DNA of 64,000 nt from Corynebacterium vitaeruminis DSM 20294 (lineage in GTDB: Bacteria > Actinomycetota > Actinomycetes > Mycobacteriales > Mycobacteriaceae). Shown here one piece after another: positions 1-9,062 of this stretch. The notes below the pieces were generated by a model. That model saw only the letters and a list, made by a program, of their open reading frames with translations, ran no database searches and was not told the DNA's origin. How positions within the stretch are numbered: position 1 is the stretch's first letter; each line of letters starts with the position of its first letter. The stretch lies in assembly GCF_000550805.1 (NCBI RefSeq), contig NZ_CP004353.1, forward strand, positions 372,001-436,000. The letters are read 5' to 3'. Position numbers and translations under genes: made by a program.

Positions 1-393
1 AACTACTCGCCCTCGGCGCAGCCGGTGACCGTGTCCACCAAGAAGGCGGACGAGGAGACGGTGCTCATCCGGGTCACCGACCGCGGCATCGGCATCGCGC
101 CGGAGGATCAGAAGCGCGTGTTCGAGCGGTTCTTCCGCGTGGATAAGGCGCGTTCGCGATCTACCGGCGGAACCGGCCTGGGGCTGGCTATTGTTAAGCA
201 TGTGGTGGCCAACCACGGCGGCAACATCAAGCTCTGGTCGCGGCCGGGCACGGGATCCACCTTCACCCTGGAGCTCCCCATTCACCACGCTGACCCGCAG
301 GGTCAGATTCCGGTCTCGGATATCGAGCCGGACATTTCACTTCGCCCAACTACTCACCGGGTGGGCTCGCGCAGAAAGGACAAGACGTTATGA
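1..393 (+). CDS. senX3: Sensor histidine kinase SenX3, C-terminal fragment
   Basis: The reading frame is open from the first base and codes for the last 130 residues of a membrane sensor kinase. It begins inside the ATP-binding domain at the end of the N box (NYSP). It then shows the F box ([10 protein letters not shown]) and the G2 box ([14 protein letters not shown]), followed by the usual C-terminal strand (GSTFTLELP). The stop codon overlaps the start of the response-regulator gene (ATGA), so the two are translationally coupled. By family and context this is the SenX3 phosphate-responsive kinase that phosphorylates RegX3. The sensor and dimerisation parts lie outside the window. Confidence 0.9.
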   Translation, partial: NYSPSAQPVTVSTKKADEETVLIRVTDRGIGIAPEDQKRVFERFFRVDKARSRSTGGTGLGLAIVKHVVANHGGNIKLWSRPGTGSTFTLELPIHHADPQGQIPVSDIEPDISLRPTTHRVGSRRKDKTL

Positions 394-1082
394 CGACCAT
401 CCTGTTGGTCGAGGACGAGGAGTCGTTGGCGGATCCGTTGATGTTCCTCCTGCGTAAGGAGGGGTTCGAGGTCATTCACGCGGCGGACGGTCCGAGCGCG
501 CTCGTGGAGTTCGAGAACAACGACATCGACATCGTGCTGCTCGACCTCATGCTGCCCGGCATGTCGGGCACCGACGTGTGCAAGCGCCTGCGGGCGGTCT
601 CCTCGGTCCCGGTCATCATGGTCACGGCCCGCGACTCGGAGATCGACAAGGTGGTCGGCCTCGAGCTGGGCGCCGACGACTACGTGACCAAGCCCTACTC
701 CTCGCGCGAGCTCATCGCCCGCGTCCGCGCGGTTCTGCGCCGCGGCGGCGACTCCGGCGGCAACGACGAGGCCGAGGACGAGCAGATCCTGGTCGGCGGG
801 CGGGTGCGCATGGACGTCGAGCGCCACATGGTCACCGTCGACGGCGAGGAGGTGCAGATGCCGCTCAAGGAGTTCGACCTGCTCGAGTATTTGATGCGCA
901 ACTCCGGGCGCGTGCTCACCCGCGGTCAGCTCATCGACCGCATCTGGGGCGCCGACTACGTGGGCGACACCAAGACCCTCGACGTGCACGTCAAGCGCCT
1001 GCGCTCCAAGATCGAGCTCGAGCCGTCCAGCCCGCGCAACCTGGTGACGGTGCGCGGCCTCGGCTACAAGTTCGAGGACTAG
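390..1082 (+). CDS. regX3: Response regulator RegX3 (OmpR/PhoB family)
   Basis: A 230-residue two-domain regulator. The receiver domain (about 1-120) has the acidic pair EDEE near residue 9, the phospho-acceptor Asp in [11 protein letters not shown], the conserved Thr in MVTARD and Lys in DYVTKPYS. The C-terminal winged-helix domain (about 135-230) ends with the family pattern [14 protein letters not shown] and VRGLGYKFE. The start overlaps the kinase stop by 4 nt. In mycobacteria the SenX3-RegX3 pair controls the phosphate-starvation response, and the ppx gene just downstream fits a phosphate theme. The identity is strong at family level; the symbol rests on gene order. Confidence 0.92.
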   Translation: MTTILLVEDEESLADPLMFLLRKEGFEVIHAADGPSALVEFENNDIDIVLLDLMLPGMSGTDVCKRLRAVSSVPVIMVTARDSEIDKVVGLELGADDYVTKPYSSRELIARVRAVLRRGGDSGGNDEAEDEQILVGGRVRMDVERHMVTVDGEEVQMPLKEFDLLEYLMRNSGRVLTRGQLIDRIWGADYVGDTKTLDVHVKRLRSKIELEPSSPRNLVTVRGLGYKFED

Positions 1083-2005
1083 TCGGTCGCGGCACGCGCG
1101 GCGACGGTGGCCGGGTGGGGGAGCAGGATCTCCTCATCGACGCCCGCCTCGCGCGCGGCCTGCCGCTTGGCGCAGTGCTCGGCGATGATCTCGTAGCAGG
1201 CGTCGCCGACGAGCGCGCGCAGCTCCGCCTCGCTGGTCTGCCACAGCGGCCGGGGGTTGGTGTGGCACGCGGGGGCGGTGGTGCAGTACCAGTCGAAGTC
1301 CTCGCCGCCGCCGCCCCAACCGCGGCGCTGGTACTCGGCGATGGTGGTGCGCAGGACCTCGACGCCGTCGCCGCGGTCCTCGTAGGCCTCGAGCCGGCGC
1401 AGCGGCAGCTGCCAGCACACCTCCGGCTTGACCACCGTGAGGTCGCGCCCCTCGGCGAGCCCCCACTGGTGGATGGCGCAGCCAGCCCCCGTGGCCCAGC
1501 CCGTGCGGTTGGCGAAGATGCAGGCGCCGTCGACCACGAGCGTTTTGAGCGCGGGCTCCGCCTCGCCCTCGTCGTTGTCTAGCTCGTCCCATTCCAGCCA
1601 CGGCTCGAGCTCGGCCGGGTTGGCCTCGGCGAGGAAGCGGTCGGTGCCCGCCGGGCGCAGCTGCCAATATTTCGCGGGCATCTCCGCCACGGCGTCGTAG
1701 AGCTGGTCGCGGTCGGCCTCGTCGGTGAGGAAGGCGCCGTGGACGCAGCAGCCCAGGTCCGGCCTCGCGGCGTCGATGCCCTTGCAGGCGGGAGTGCCGA
1801 ACGCGCACGAGTAGTGAGACTCAAGCCACGTGAGGTCGATTGTAAGGATGTGCTCAGCATCCTCAGGATCCGTAAATTCAAGCCACTGCCTGCGCATATC
1901 CGGAGGCAGCTCCTCGCCCGCCCGGATGGACCGCGCCGCCGGGGTGGAGGCGGGGAATCCAAGGTTCACGGGTGTAGCAGCGAGTTTTTTTGAATCATAG
2001 TTCAC
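1079..2005 (-). CDS. Conserved cysteine-rich protein (Rv0495c-like)
   Basis: A 308-residue protein with no signal peptide or membrane segment. It has clustered cysteines: [11 protein letters not shown] and GCCVHGAF near residues 86-110, then single or paired Cys in [24 protein letters not shown] and YCTTAPACH. The CCxHGA cluster recalls zinc- or iron-chelating YkgJ-type proteins, but I cannot assign a function. Its position beside regX3 and divergent from ppx matches M. tuberculosis Rv0495c. Translation starts at GTG 2005; a minus-strand TAGCGT hexamer (2014-2019) ends 8 nt before it, suggesting a leaderless mRNA. The 3' end overlaps the regX3 3' end by 4 nt. Confidence 0.8.
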   Translation of the reverse strand: MNYDSKKLAATPVNLGFPASTPAARSIRAGEELPPDMRRQWLEFTDPEDAEHILTIDLTWLESHYSCAFGTPACKGIDAARPDLGCCVHGAFLTDEADRDQLYDAVAEMPAKYWQLRPAGTDRFLAEANPAELEPWLEWDELDNDEGEAEPALKTLVVDGACIFANRTGWATGAGCAIHQWGLAEGRDLTVVKPEVCWQLPLRRLEAYEDRGDGVEVLRTTIAEYQRRGWGGGGEDFDWYCTTAPACHTNPRPLWQTSEAELRALVGDACYEIIAEHCAKRQAAREAGVDEEILLPHPATVAARAATD

Positions 2006-2036
2006 ACTTGGACACGCTACCGTCTAACCTGAATAT
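2006..2036. promoter_or_regulatory. 31 bp divergent promoter region, both sides apparently leaderless
   Basis: Only 31 bp separate the two divergent GTG starts. On the plus strand TAACCT (2025-2030) ends 6 nt before GTG 2037. On the minus strand TAGCGT (2014-2019) ends 8 nt before GTG 2005. There is no room for a Shine-Dalgarno leader on either side. Confidence 0.5.
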
Positions 2037-3008
2037 GTGCGATTAGGTGTATTAGACGTGGGAAGTAACACGGTCCATCTGGTTGCGGTGGACGCCAAGC
2101 GCGGCGGCCGCCCCACCCCGATGAGCGACTGGAAGACGACCCTGAAGCTGGTTGAGTACCTCGATGCCGACGGTGCCATTGACGACAAGGGCTTGAACAA
2201 GCTCACCGAGTCCGTCGCCGAGGCTCGCGGGCTGGCCACGCAGCTCGGCTGCGATGAGCTCAAGCCCTTTGCCACCTCCGCGGTGCGCTCGGCCACCAAC
2301 GGCCAGGAGGTGCTCGACCACGTCGAAAAGGAAACGGGCGTTAGGCTGGAGATCCTCTCCGGCGAGGACGAGGCCCGCCTCACCTTCCTCGCGGTGCGCC
2401 GCTGGTACGGCTGGTCCGCTGGCCGCATCACCAACCTCGACATCGGCGGCGGTTCGCTGGAGATGTCCACCGGCATGGACGAGGAGCCGGACGTCGCCTA
2501 TTCGCTCGACCTGGGCGCCGGCCGCCTGACCCACAACTGGTTCGATACCGACCCGCCGGAGCGCAAGAAGATCAACCTCCTGCGCGACTTCATCGACGCC
2601 GAGCTCGCCGAGGCCGCCCGTGGCATTCGCGCCCACGGTCCCGCGCGCCTCGCTGTGGGAACCTCGAAGACCTTCCGCACGCTGGCCCGCCTGACCGGCG
2701 CCGCGCCGAGCGCGGAGGGGCCGTTCGTCACCCGCCAGCTCACCGCGCCCGGCCTGCGCCAGCTCATCGCGTTCATCTCGCGCATGACCGCCGCCGACCG
2801 CGCGGAGCTCGAGGGTGTGAGCCAGAACCGTTCCCACCAGATCGTGGCCGGCGCGCTCGTCGCAGAGGCCTCCATGCGCGCCCTCGGCATCGAGGTTTTG
2901 GAGATTTGCCCATGGGCGTTGCGCGAAGGTGTTATTCTGCGACGACTGGAGCAAGGCGTGGACGGGCCCATCGTGGCCAATGACCAAAAGGAGAGTGAGA
3001 AAGCGTGA
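2037..3008 (+). CDS. ppx: Exopolyphosphatase, Ppx/GppA family
   Basis: A 323-residue ASKHA-fold phosphatase. The N-terminal phosphate-1 loop is LGVLDVGSNTVHL. The motif near residue 139 is NLDIGGGSLEM, and EILSGEDEARLTF and AVGTSKTFRTLARL are also family-typical. It releases phosphate from polyphosphate, or hydrolyses pppGpp in GppA-type members. The length fits the short actinobacterial PPX1 class rather than the roughly 500-residue enzymes with an HD domain. The start is GTG 2037, chosen because of the TAACCT hexamer 6 nt upstream and because MRLGVLDVGSNT begins the domain. Its end overlaps the next gene (GTGA). Confidence 0.9.
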   Translation: MRLGVLDVGSNTVHLVAVDAKRGGRPTPMSDWKTTLKLVEYLDADGAIDDKGLNKLTESVAEARGLATQLGCDELKPFATSAVRSATNGQEVLDHVEKETGVRLEILSGEDEARLTFLAVRRWYGWSAGRITNLDIGGGSLEMSTGMDEEPDVAYSLDLGAGRLTHNWFDTDPPERKKINLLRDFIDAELAEAARGIRAHGPARLAVGTSKTFRTLARLTGAAPSAEGPFVTRQLTAPGLRQLIAFISRMTAADRAELEGVSQNRSHQIVAGALVAEASMRALGIEVLEICPWALREGVILRRLEQGVDGPIVANDQKESEKA

Positions 3009-4036
3009 GCGAGCAGCAACTAACGGTTGCGGAGCTACTGGCGCGCTCCGGCAAGGACAAGAAGACCTCGGGTCGGCGTCGCCGCCGCAGCCTTGAGGAG
3101 GGCGGCGTCTCCGTCGCCGAACTGACCGGCAACATCCCGAAGGTCGACGCCAAGCCCGTCGAAGGCAAGCACAACACCGAGACCATCGATGGCGAGACCC
3201 GCGCCGGGGTGGCCGAGGTGGCCGCGCAGAAGGCTGCCGAAGCCGCCGAGGCTGAAAAGGCGGCCGCGGAAAAGGCGGCCGAGCCCGAGCAGGCGCCGGA
3301 AGCGCCCGAGCGGCCGGAGGCCCCTGCCGAGCAGGCGGAACCCGAGCCCGCCGAGCAGCCGGAAGAAGCGGCCGAGGAAAAGGCTCAGAAAGAGGCCACG
3401 GAACAGTCCGAGGAGACGAAGGCCGAAGGCGTCGACAAGCCTGTAAAGCGCACGCCGTCCAACGACGAGACCATCGTGCTCTCCGTCGTCGACGAGAACG
3501 AGCCCGTGCGGCTGACCACCGGGACGTTCCCCGCGGTCAAGAAGGCCGAGGTCGCGGAGAAGGAGGCCCCAGTGGTCGATCCGCTCGCAGGCGTCACCGC
3601 TGCCGCGCTTGCCGACGCCAAGGTGGGCGAGCCCGAGGAGCCGGAGGCCGAGGAGGCTGAGGAAACCCAGGAACCTGCGGTCGCCGCAACCGATGGCGTC
3701 GACGAGGCCAACGCGGTCGACGAGGTCGACGAGGATGCCGAAGAGGCGGAGGACTACGACGAGTACGAGGAGGAAGACGACCACGTCTCCGCCGGCTCGG
3801 TGGTGCTGCTGTCCATCCTGGGCATCGTGCTGGGCATCGCCGCGTTCGTCCTGTTCACCTACCTGTGGGGCTCGCTGTCGGCGCCGGTCGTCGCCGCGCT
3901 CGCGGTTGTCGTCACCGCCGTCATGATGTTCGTGGTGTACAAGATGAACACCGCCCGCCCGCGCCTGTCGCTGTTCCTCAGCGCCGTCGTGGGCCTGGTC
4001 CTCACGTTCGGGCCGATGCTCACGGTGCCTCGCTAG
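3005..4036 (+). CDS. Membrane protein with long acidic Ala/Glu/Pro-rich region (Rv0497-like)
   Basis: A 343-residue protein in three parts. The basic N-terminus (1-60) carries two similar short elements, [14 protein letters not shown] and [12 protein letters not shown], around an RRRRR patch. Residues about 70-255 are low-complexity Ala/Glu/Pro-rich and very acidic ([14 protein letters not shown]). The C-terminus (about 258-343) has three predicted membrane helices. The start overlaps the ppx stop by 4 nt. It matches the position of the M. tuberculosis transmembrane protein Rv0497. The conserved N-terminal elements could be a cytoplasmic docking site; this is inference and the function is unknown. 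Confidence 0.8.
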   Translation: MSEQQLTVAELLARSGKDKKTSGRRRRRSLEEGGVSVAELTGNIPKVDAKPVEGKHNTETIDGETRAGVAEVAAQKAAEAAEAEKAAAEKAAEPEQAPEAPERPEAPAEQAEPEPAEQPEEAAEEKAQKEATEQSEETKAEGVDKPVKRTPSNDETIVLSVVDENEPVRLTTGTFPAVKKAEVAEKEAPVVDPLAGVTAAALADAKVGEPEEPEAEEAEETQEPAVAATDGVDEANAVDEVDEDAEEAEDYDEYEEEDDHVSAGSVVLLSILGIVLGIAAFVLFTYLWGSLSAPVVAALAVVVTAVMMFVVYKMNTARPRLSLFLSAVVGLVLTFGPMLTVPR

Positions 4037-4045
4037 AACCCCGCC

Positions 4046-4080
4046 GCCCCTGGCCAACCGCCAGGGGCGTTGGTTTTTTC
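4046..4080 (+). terminator. Rho-independent terminator of the ppx operon
   Basis: An 8 bp perfect stem GCCCCTGG/CCAGGGGC (4046-4053 with 4061-4068) with a 7 nt loop, followed by a T-run at 4074-4079. Confidence 0.85.
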
Positions 4081-4139
4081 GCCCCCTTTTTCGCGAGGGC
4101 GGTTCGAAAAGCCTGGCCGTTCATGGCATGGTGTTAGCC

Positions 4140-4946
4140 ATGAGTTCTATTGCAGTCATTGGCGGTGGCAAGATCGGCGAGGCCCTCGTGTCGGGCCTGG
4201 TGTCCAGCGGGGTCAACCCGAAGGACATCAACGTCACCAACCGCAACGCCGAGCGCGGCCAGTACCTCAAGGAGACCTACGGCGTCGTGCCGTTTACGGA
4301 GAACCCCTCCGCGGTGGACGAGGTCAGCGTCGTGTTCCTGTGCGTGAAGCCGAAGGACGTCGCCAACGTCGTCGAGGAGATCTCCGACGTGGTGGACAAC
4401 AACACCGCCACCACGGTCGTGTCCATGGCCGCCGGCGTGTCCAACGCGGTCATCGAGGAGGCGCTCGCGGCGGGCGCGCCGGTCGTCCGCGTCATGCCGA
4501 ACACCCCGATGCTCGTGGGCAAGGGCGTCTCGGCCGTCGCGCCGGGCCGCTTCGTGGGCGAGGAGCAGCTCCAGGAGGTCGTGGGGCTGCTCGAGTCGGT
4601 CGGCACCGTGCGCGTGGTCGCGGAGTCGGACATGGACGCCGTCACGGCGCTGTCGGGTTCCTCGCCCGCGTACGTCTTCCTCGTCGCCGAGGCGCTTATC
4701 GACGCTGGCGTGAGCCTCGGCCTTACCCGCGAGGTGGCCAAGGACCTGGCGGTCGGCGCGATGTACGGCTCGGCAGCGATGATGCAGGAGACCGGCACGG
4801 AGCCGACCGAGCTGCGCGCGAACGTCTCCTCGCCGGCGGGCACCACCATCGCCGCCATCCGCGAGCTGGAGGAGTCGGGGCTGCGCGGCGCCTTCTACCG
4901 CGCCGCCCAGGCGTGCGCGGACCGCTCGGCGGAGCTGGGCAAGTAG
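4140..4946 (+). CDS. proC: Pyrroline-5-carboxylate reductase
   Basis: A 268-residue NAD(P)H-dependent reductase catalysing the last step of proline synthesis. The Rossmann motif is at the N-terminus ([17 protein letters not shown]). The NRN motif after strand 2 suggests NADPH preference. Family signatures [19 protein letters not shown] and, in the C-terminal domain, [24 protein letters not shown] are clear. Start ATG 4140 is preferred over an in-frame ATG 12 nt upstream because the Rossmann strand begins immediately after it. A weak CATGGT hexamer lies 7 nt upstream. The gene stands alone between two terminators. Confidence 0.96.
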   Translation: MSSIAVIGGGKIGEALVSGLVSSGVNPKDINVTNRNAERGQYLKETYGVVPFTENPSAVDEVSVVFLCVKPKDVANVVEEISDVVDNNTATTVVSMAAGVSNAVIEEALAAGAPVVRVMPNTPMLVGKGVSAVAPGRFVGEEQLQEVVGLLESVGTVRVVAESDMDAVTALSGSSPAYVFLVAEALIDAGVSLGLTREVAKDLAVGAMYGSAAMMQETGTEPTELRANVSSPAGTTIAAIRELEESGLRGAFYRAAQACADRSAELGK

Positions 4947-4962
4947 GCGGTTCGTCACCGCG

Positions 4963-4990
4963 AGGCGTCGGGAAGCCCGGCGCCTTTTTG
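4963..4990 (+). terminator. Terminator of proC
   Basis: A 10 bp stem AGGCGTCGGG/CCCGGCGCCT with one T.G wobble, a 3 nt loop and a T-run at 4985-4989. Confidence 0.8.
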
Positions 4991-5282
4991 CGTGCCTGAA
5001 TTACAAAACTGTAACGGCGAGCGCTAGAAAAACGCCGAAATCGTAGTAAATCACTGTTGTTAGTGAGAAAAATCTTGAGCCCCGTGGCGCGCGTGAAGCC
5101 TGCAAAAAGGTGTCGCTAGCTGTGGAAATGGAACACCACTGTGGGTGACTCTTAGGTCACTGGAATATTTTTGCCGAACTTAAGTCGCAACAGTCACACG
5201 ATTCACGCTAAACTTTAGCAAGCACGTGCGTGATCGTTCTGCGGGAGGGGAAGCCTGCAGCGCGCCACTGCTGAAGGGTTAG
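4991..5282 (+). promoter_or_regulatory. AT-rich upstream region of the HTH regulator gene
   Basis: About 290 bp without a coding frame, clearly more AT-rich than its surroundings. It holds a 13 bp interrupted palindrome GCTAAA-C-TTTAGC (5207-5219), which contains a possible -10 TAAACT (5209-5214), and a short inverted repeat GTGAC-N6-GTCAC near 5151. This suggests a regulated promoter for the following gene, but no specific regulator can be named. Confidence 0.4.
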
Positions 5283-5480
5283 ATGAATATGGCAAGAGAA
5301 GAAAACGGAACCTTCTTGACGGTCGCCGAGGTCGCAGAAATCATGCGAGTCTCCAAGATGACCGTTTACCGTTTGGTCCACTCCGGTGACCTTCCGGCGG
5401 TTCGCGTCGGGCGCAGCTTCCGCGTCCACGAGAAGGCTGTCAACGAGTACCTGGACTCCTCCTACTACGAGGCCGGCTAG
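5283..5480 (+). CDS. Small excisionase-family HTH regulator (Rv0500A-like)
   Basis: A 65-residue protein that is essentially one MerR/excisionase-type winged helix: FLTVAEVAEIMRVSKMTVYRL is helix-turn-helix and GDLPAVRVGRSFRVHEKAV is the wing. It looks like a phage Xis, but no integrase or att site is present and the gene occupies the conserved slot of M. tuberculosis Rv0500A downstream of proC. It is therefore read as a chromosomal, BldC-like regulator. Two starts are possible (ATG 5283 or ATG 5289); GAAGG lies about 8 nt upstream of the first. Targets are unknown. Confidence 0.85.
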   Translation: MNMAREENGTFLTVAEVAEIMRVSKMTVYRLVHSGDLPAVRVGRSFRVHEKAVNEYLDSSYYEAG

Positions 5481-5510
5481 GGGCTCGCGAAAGCCTTGTC
5501 GCGATGAGGG

Positions 5511-5550
5511 CGGCGGTATCTCCTTCGAGGTATCGCCGCTTTCGCTTTTC
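5511..5550 (+). terminator. Terminator downstream of the HTH regulator
   Basis: An 11 bp stem with two G.U wobbles (5511-5521 with 5530-5540), then a T-rich tail TTTCGCTTTT. The tail is the start of a dispersed-motif copy. Confidence 0.75.
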
Positions 5551-5556
5551 GACGCT
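5545..5556 (-). repeat. Dispersed motif, variant GCGTCGAAAAGC
   Basis: Intergenic, in the tail of the terminator after the small HTH gene. Confidence 0.5.
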
Positions 5557-5780
5557 AAAGCAAGGGGCGATTTTTGGTCGTGACCTAGTCAGTAGGTAAG
5601 ATATTCAGCATTCGTGTCAGCAGCATGCCCAGCAGGACGGCCTTGGGGCCCCGTTGGGGTTCGTGTCGGCCGTGGTCAACGCGGGCGGATGTGCACTTCG
5701 GCTGCGTTATGCAACCACTGGACCGTTGGGCGGCTGACAGGGAAGTACGTACACCTACTGATAAAGCGAGGGAAACCGTT
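5551..5780 (+). promoter_or_regulatory. Promoter and long leader of the bS22 gene
   Basis: A possible -10 TAAGAT sits at 5597-5602, giving a leader of about 170 nt before the bS22 start. No coding frame with a credible product was found in the leader. A ribosome-binding GAGGGAAA precedes the start. Confidence 0.4.
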
Positions 5781-5882
5781 ATGGGTTCTGTCATCAAGAA
5801 GCGCCGCAAGCGCATGTCCAAGAAGAAGCACCGCAAGCTTCTGCGCCGCACCCGCGTGCAGCGTCGTAAGCTCGGCAAGTAA
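5781..5882 (+). CDS. Small ribosomal protein bS22 (33 residues)
   Basis: A 33-codon gene coding for an extremely basic peptide, more than half Lys/Arg, beginning [17 protein letters not shown] and ending [12 protein letters not shown]. This matches, from memory, the mycobacterial AURKAIP1/COX24-domain peptide Rv0500B, identified by cryo-EM as small-subunit protein bS22. The ATG is preceded by GAGGGAAACCGTT. An in-frame upstream extension to 5625 is not credible because it is not conserved-looking and crosses the leader. A strong terminator follows. Genes this short are often missed by annotation pipelines. Confidence 0.93.
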
Positions 5883-5892
5883 TCCGAGCATG

Positions 5893-5926
5893 AACCGCCC
5901 CGGTCGCCGTACCGGGGCGGTTTTGT
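5893..5926. terminator. Terminator between bS22 and the convergent HAD gene
   Basis: A 12 bp perfect stem AACCGCCCCGGT/ACCGGGGCGGTT (5893-5904 with 5911-5922) with a 6 nt loop and TTTTG tail. A-rich sequence on the other side lets it serve both strands. Confidence 0.85.
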
Positions 5927-6970
5927 CTATTTCTTGAACAGCTTCCAGCCGCCGAAGCTGCAGGCGGCCGTGACCAGCGCCGGGGCACCGAAGGTACGCA
6001 GGGCCTTGCGGATCGAGCGGTAGTCGCGGATCTCCCAGCCGCGGAGCTTGGCCTCCTTGCGCAGCGGTCCGTCGGGGTTGATCGCCACCGCGTTGCCCAT
6101 CATGGACAGCATGGGCACGTCGTTGATGGAGTCCGAATAGGCCGTGCAGCGGGAAAGGTCGAGCCGCTCGATGGTGGCCAGCGCCGCCACGGCGTGCTTC
6201 TTGCCGGGGCCGTGGAGGATGTCGCCGACGAGCCGGCCGGTGAACTTCCCGTCCTCGACCTCCGCGACGGTGCCCAGCGCGCCCGTGAAGCCCAGGCGCT
6301 TGGCCAGGATCTGCGCGAGCTGCACCGGGGTGGCGCTGACCAGCCACACCTGATGGCCCGCGGCCAGGTGGGTGTCGGCCAGCTGCTTGGTGCCGGGCCA
6401 GAGCTTCTCGCTCATGTTGTTGTCCACGATCTCCTCGCACAGCGCGACCAGCTCGTCGACGCTGCGGCCCTTGATGAACTCCAGCGCCTGCTGGCGACCC
6501 TCGGCGACGTCCTCGGCGTTCTCCGAGCCGGTGACGCGGAACTTGATCTGCTTCCACAGCACCGGGAGGATCTCCGAGAGCGTGAAGTAGCGCTTCTTGG
6601 CCAGCCCCACCGCGAACACGATGAGCGAGGAGCCCTGGATGAGCGTGTTGTCCACGTCGAAGAAGGCGGCCGCGCCCTCGTCCTGCGGGATGTCGGGGTC
6701 GGGGCTGGTCAGGTGCAGCCCGCCCGCGGACTCGATGGATCCGGTGACCGAGTCCAAGCCCTTGGTGTAGTCGCTGAGCTCGAGGTCGAACAGCTCGGAG
6801 ACCGCGGCGGCGGCGGCCGCCTCGCCGGCCTCGCGCTGGGAGTGGTCGTCGATGGGCGGCAGCGCCATCTCCTCGAGAAATCGGCGCAGGTTGCCGCGCG
6901 TGCTCGACCAGCTGGCTAGGAACTCCTGGGGGGTGTGGTGCCAGTTGGGGTCAGGCTGCTGGAAGCTCAC
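5927..6970 (-). CDS. HAD-superfamily phosphatase, SerB-like
   Basis: A 347-residue protein. The HAD motif I is [15 protein letters not shown], motif [13 protein letters not shown], and the C-terminal motif [16 protein letters not shown] gives the Asp pair of motif III/IV. It belongs to the SerB/HAD-IB group that often carries a hydrophobic C-terminus; here the end ([18 protein letters not shown]) is weakly hydrophobic. Position matches the M. tuberculosis SerB1 slot between Rv0500B and the heme genes. The substrate is not certain: phosphoserine or a lipid phosphate. The chosen start is GTG 6970; ATG 6994 and ATG 7096 are upstream alternatives. Confidence 0.85.
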   Translation of the reverse strand: MSFQQPDPNWHHTPQEFLASWSSTRGNLRRFLEEMALPPIDDHSQREAGEAAAAAAVSELFDLELSDYTKGLDSVTGSIESAGGLHLTSPDPDIPQDEGAAAFFDVDNTLIQGSSLIVFAVGLAKKRYFTLSEILPVLWKQIKFRVTGSENAEDVAEGRQQALEFIKGRSVDELVALCEEIVDNNMSEKLWPGTKQLADTHLAAGHQVWLVSATPVQLAQILAKRLGFTGALGTVAEVEDGKFTGRLVGDILHGPGKKHAVAALATIERLDLSRCTAYSDSINDVPMLSMMGNAVAINPDGPLRKEAKLRGWEIRDYRSIRKALRTFGAPALVTAACSFGGWKLFKK

Positions 6971-7179
6971 TTGGGTGCCTCGTGCCTTTCTCATAACGCG
7001 AGCAATCGAACGTCGATCCCCTGCGTGGGTGGACGGGGTCGACGGGACTTCGGTTGAGGCTTCGTGCAACTTTGTCGGCGCGGCAGGTAATCTCACACCA
7101 TGTTAATGCCGTGCGGGTTTTCTCGCTGGCTTGAGTCGCGGTGCCGTAAGCGTCGGCATGCGAAAAGAAGGGAACGGGC

Positions 7180-7422
7180 ATGGGGCACCTCGTGGAGCTC
7201 ATGGTGCGGGCGACCTGCGGGTCGTGCGCGCGCGTCGGGGCGCAGATCGAACCGATCGTTGCGGCAAGCGGGTCGAGGCTTGTCCGCCGGGACGTGGACG
7301 CGGATCCGGAGCTGGCGGCGGAGTACGGCGACCGCGTGCCGGTCGTGGTCATCGACGGCGAGGAGTTCGCCTGCTGGGAGGTCGACGACGAGGACCTCGC
7401 CGCCGCCCTCGCCGACGATTAG
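7180..7422 (+). CDS. Glutaredoxin-like thiol protein
   Basis: An 80-residue thioredoxin-fold protein with a CGSC active site in MVRATCGSCARVGAQIEP and the cis-Pro segment RVPVVVIDGEEF. The size and motif fit the glutaredoxin-like family found just before hemA in mycobacteria (Rv0508). It starts at ATG 7180 after AGAAGGGAACGGGC. It probably reduces a disulfide in the cytoplasm, and no partner can be named. It is divergent from the HAD phosphatase gene. Confidence 0.85.
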   Translation: MGHLVELMVRATCGSCARVGAQIEPIVAASGSRLVRRDVDADPELAAEYGDRVPVVVIDGEEFACWEVDDEDLAAALADD

Positions 7423-7473
7423 ACCCCCATCTGTCTACCCCCAAGTGGTGGGGCAGGATACTCCCGGCGGTAT

Positions 7474-7495
7474 CATAATCAACCTTATGGTTGAT
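7474..7495 (+). promoter_or_regulatory. Candidate hemA promoter with TCAACC-N4-GGTTGA operator
   Basis: A perfect 6-4-6 palindrome TCAACC/GGTTGA at 7479-7494 overlaps a -10-like CATAAT (7474-7479). The same palindrome with a different 4 nt core lies upstream of hemE. It is a candidate site for a heme-responsive regulator such as HrrA (inference). Confidence 0.5.
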
Positions 7496-7633
7496 GATTT
7501 CGTCCACCGGGGTGTGCTCGGTGGTAGCGTGTCCTGAAGCCACGGCCGCGCGCGCAGCGTGGCCGACATCGGTCCCGCCCGGCGCGGGGCCCAGAATCCG
7601 TCCTCTACGGGATTGAAAGCGGTGGTGTAAGTC

Positions 7634-9025
7634 GTGAGTGTGCTGGTTGTGGGAATGTCCCACCGGTCCGCACCGGTGGCGCTTCTGGAGCAGCTGAGCA
7701 TGGACGATGCGGTGCGCGACTCCACGGCCAGGGAGCTCGTGGAAAGCCCGTCGCTGACCGAGGCCATGATCGTGTCCACGTGCAACCGGCTGGAGGTCTA
7801 CGCGATGACCTCCAGCTTCCACATGGGCGTCAACGACGTGGTCCAGGTGCTGCACAACATGTCCGGCGTGGACATGGACACCCTGCGGGGATACCTCTAT
7901 GTTCGCTACGCCGACGCCGCCGCCGAGCACATGATGGTGGTCGCGGCCGGCATGGACTCCATGGTGGTCGGCGAGCAGCAGATCATCGGCCAGGTGCGCA
8001 CCGCCTACCAGCACGCCACGGAGATCGGCACGGTCGGTCCCGCGCTGCACGGGCTGGTGCAGGCCTCCCTGCACACCGGAAAGCGCGTGCACACCGAGAC
8101 CAACATCGACGACGCGGGCTCCTCCATGGTCTCCTTCGCCGTCGAGGAGGCGCTCGGGCAGATGGGCCTCGACCCGGCCGCGCCCGAGCCGCTGCGGGGC
8201 AAGACCGCGCTGGTGCTCGGCGCGGGTGCCATGGCCTCGCTGGCCGCCACCCACCTGGGCAAGCTGGGCGTGTCCACGCTCATCATCGCCAACCGCACCC
8301 ACGAGCGCGCCGAGCGCCTGGCCGACCATGCCCGCCAGGCGGGCGTCAACGCCGAGGTCGTGGACTTCGACGACCGCGCCAAGACCTTGCACCGCGTCGA
8401 CATCGGGGTGTCCGCCACCGGCGCGAACACGTTCACCATCGAGGGCAAGGACGTCGACGGGCTGCCCGCGGGCCACGAGCTCATGCTCATCGACCTGTCC
8501 ATGCCGCGCGACATCGACGACGCGACCGCGACCCGCGAGGGCGTGCGGCTGGTCAACATCGAGAAGCTGCACAACGTCCAGCGCGAGGACTCCGGCTCCG
8601 ACGGCGCGGCGCAGCGCATCGTCAACGAGGAGCTCGCCGCGTACAGCTCCGCGCAGCGCGTCAAGGACGTCGCCCCCGCGGTGTCCGCTTTGCGACGCCA
8701 TGCGGCGGAGCTCGTGGATTCGGAGCTTAGCCGCCTGAAGTCGAAGATCCCCGACGTCTCCGGCGATGACTACGAGGAGATCCAGCGCACCGTGCGCCGG
8801 GTCGTGGACAAGCTGCTCCACCACCCGACCGTGCGCGTAAAAGAGCTGGCGGCCACCTCCGGCACGCTGTCCTACGAGTCCGCGCTGCAGGAGTTCTTCG
8901 GGCTGAGCGAGGCGATGCCGGAGCGCTCGGTCAAGGTCGACGTCGACGAGCTTCCCGACGCCGAGATCGTGGCGCTGGGCATCACCGACGCCGAGCGCGC
9001 CACCGCCGGGATGCGCACCAAGTAG
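7634..9025 (+). CDS. hemA: Glutamyl-tRNA reductase
   Basis: A 463-residue enzyme converting glutamyl-tRNA to glutamate-1-semialdehyde, the first committed step of C5 heme synthesis. The N-terminus [20 protein letters not shown] is typical. The catalytic Cys is in [13 protein letters not shown], and [16 protein letters not shown] is the family signature. The NADPH domain follows ([17 protein letters not shown]), then a C-terminal dimerisation helix bundle. The start is GTG 7634. An approximately 200 bp upstream region contains a possible operator. hemC follows after 37 bp with its own strong Shine-Dalgarno, so both are probably co-transcribed. Confidence 0.97.
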   Translation: MSVLVVGMSHRSAPVALLEQLSMDDAVRDSTARELVESPSLTEAMIVSTCNRLEVYAMTSSFHMGVNDVVQVLHNMSGVDMDTLRGYLYVRYADAAAEHMMVVAAGMDSMVVGEQQIIGQVRTAYQHATEIGTVGPALHGLVQASLHTGKRVHTETNIDDAGSSMVSFAVEEALGQMGLDPAAPEPLRGKTALVLGAGAMASLAATHLGKLGVSTLIIANRTHERAERLADHARQAGVNAEVVDFDDRAKTLHRVDIGVSATGANTFTIEGKDVDGLPAGHELMLIDLSMPRDIDDATATREGVRLVNIEKLHNVQREDSGSDGAAQRIVNEELAAYSSAQRVKDVAPAVSALRRHAAELVDSELSRLKSKIPDVSGDDYEEIQRTVRRVVDKLLHHPTVRVKELAATSGTLSYESALQEFFGLSEAMPERSVKVDVDELPDAEIVALGITDAERATAGMRTK

Positions 9026-9062
9026 CGCCCACCTTTTCATCCGAGCTTCAAGGAGATTTTCG

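Noticed and set aside
3430..3441. GCGTCGACAAGC in the acidic membrane-protein gene (also CGTCGACAAGC at 17345 in hemE)
   Set aside because: These encode Val-Asp-Lys with common codons in well-conserved or low-complexity frames, so chance is sufficient; not counted with the intergenic copies.
5283..5480. Excisionase-like gene as a sign of a prophage
   Set aside because: No integrase, att repeats or phage genes are near, and the gene lies in the conserved proC-bS22 slot.
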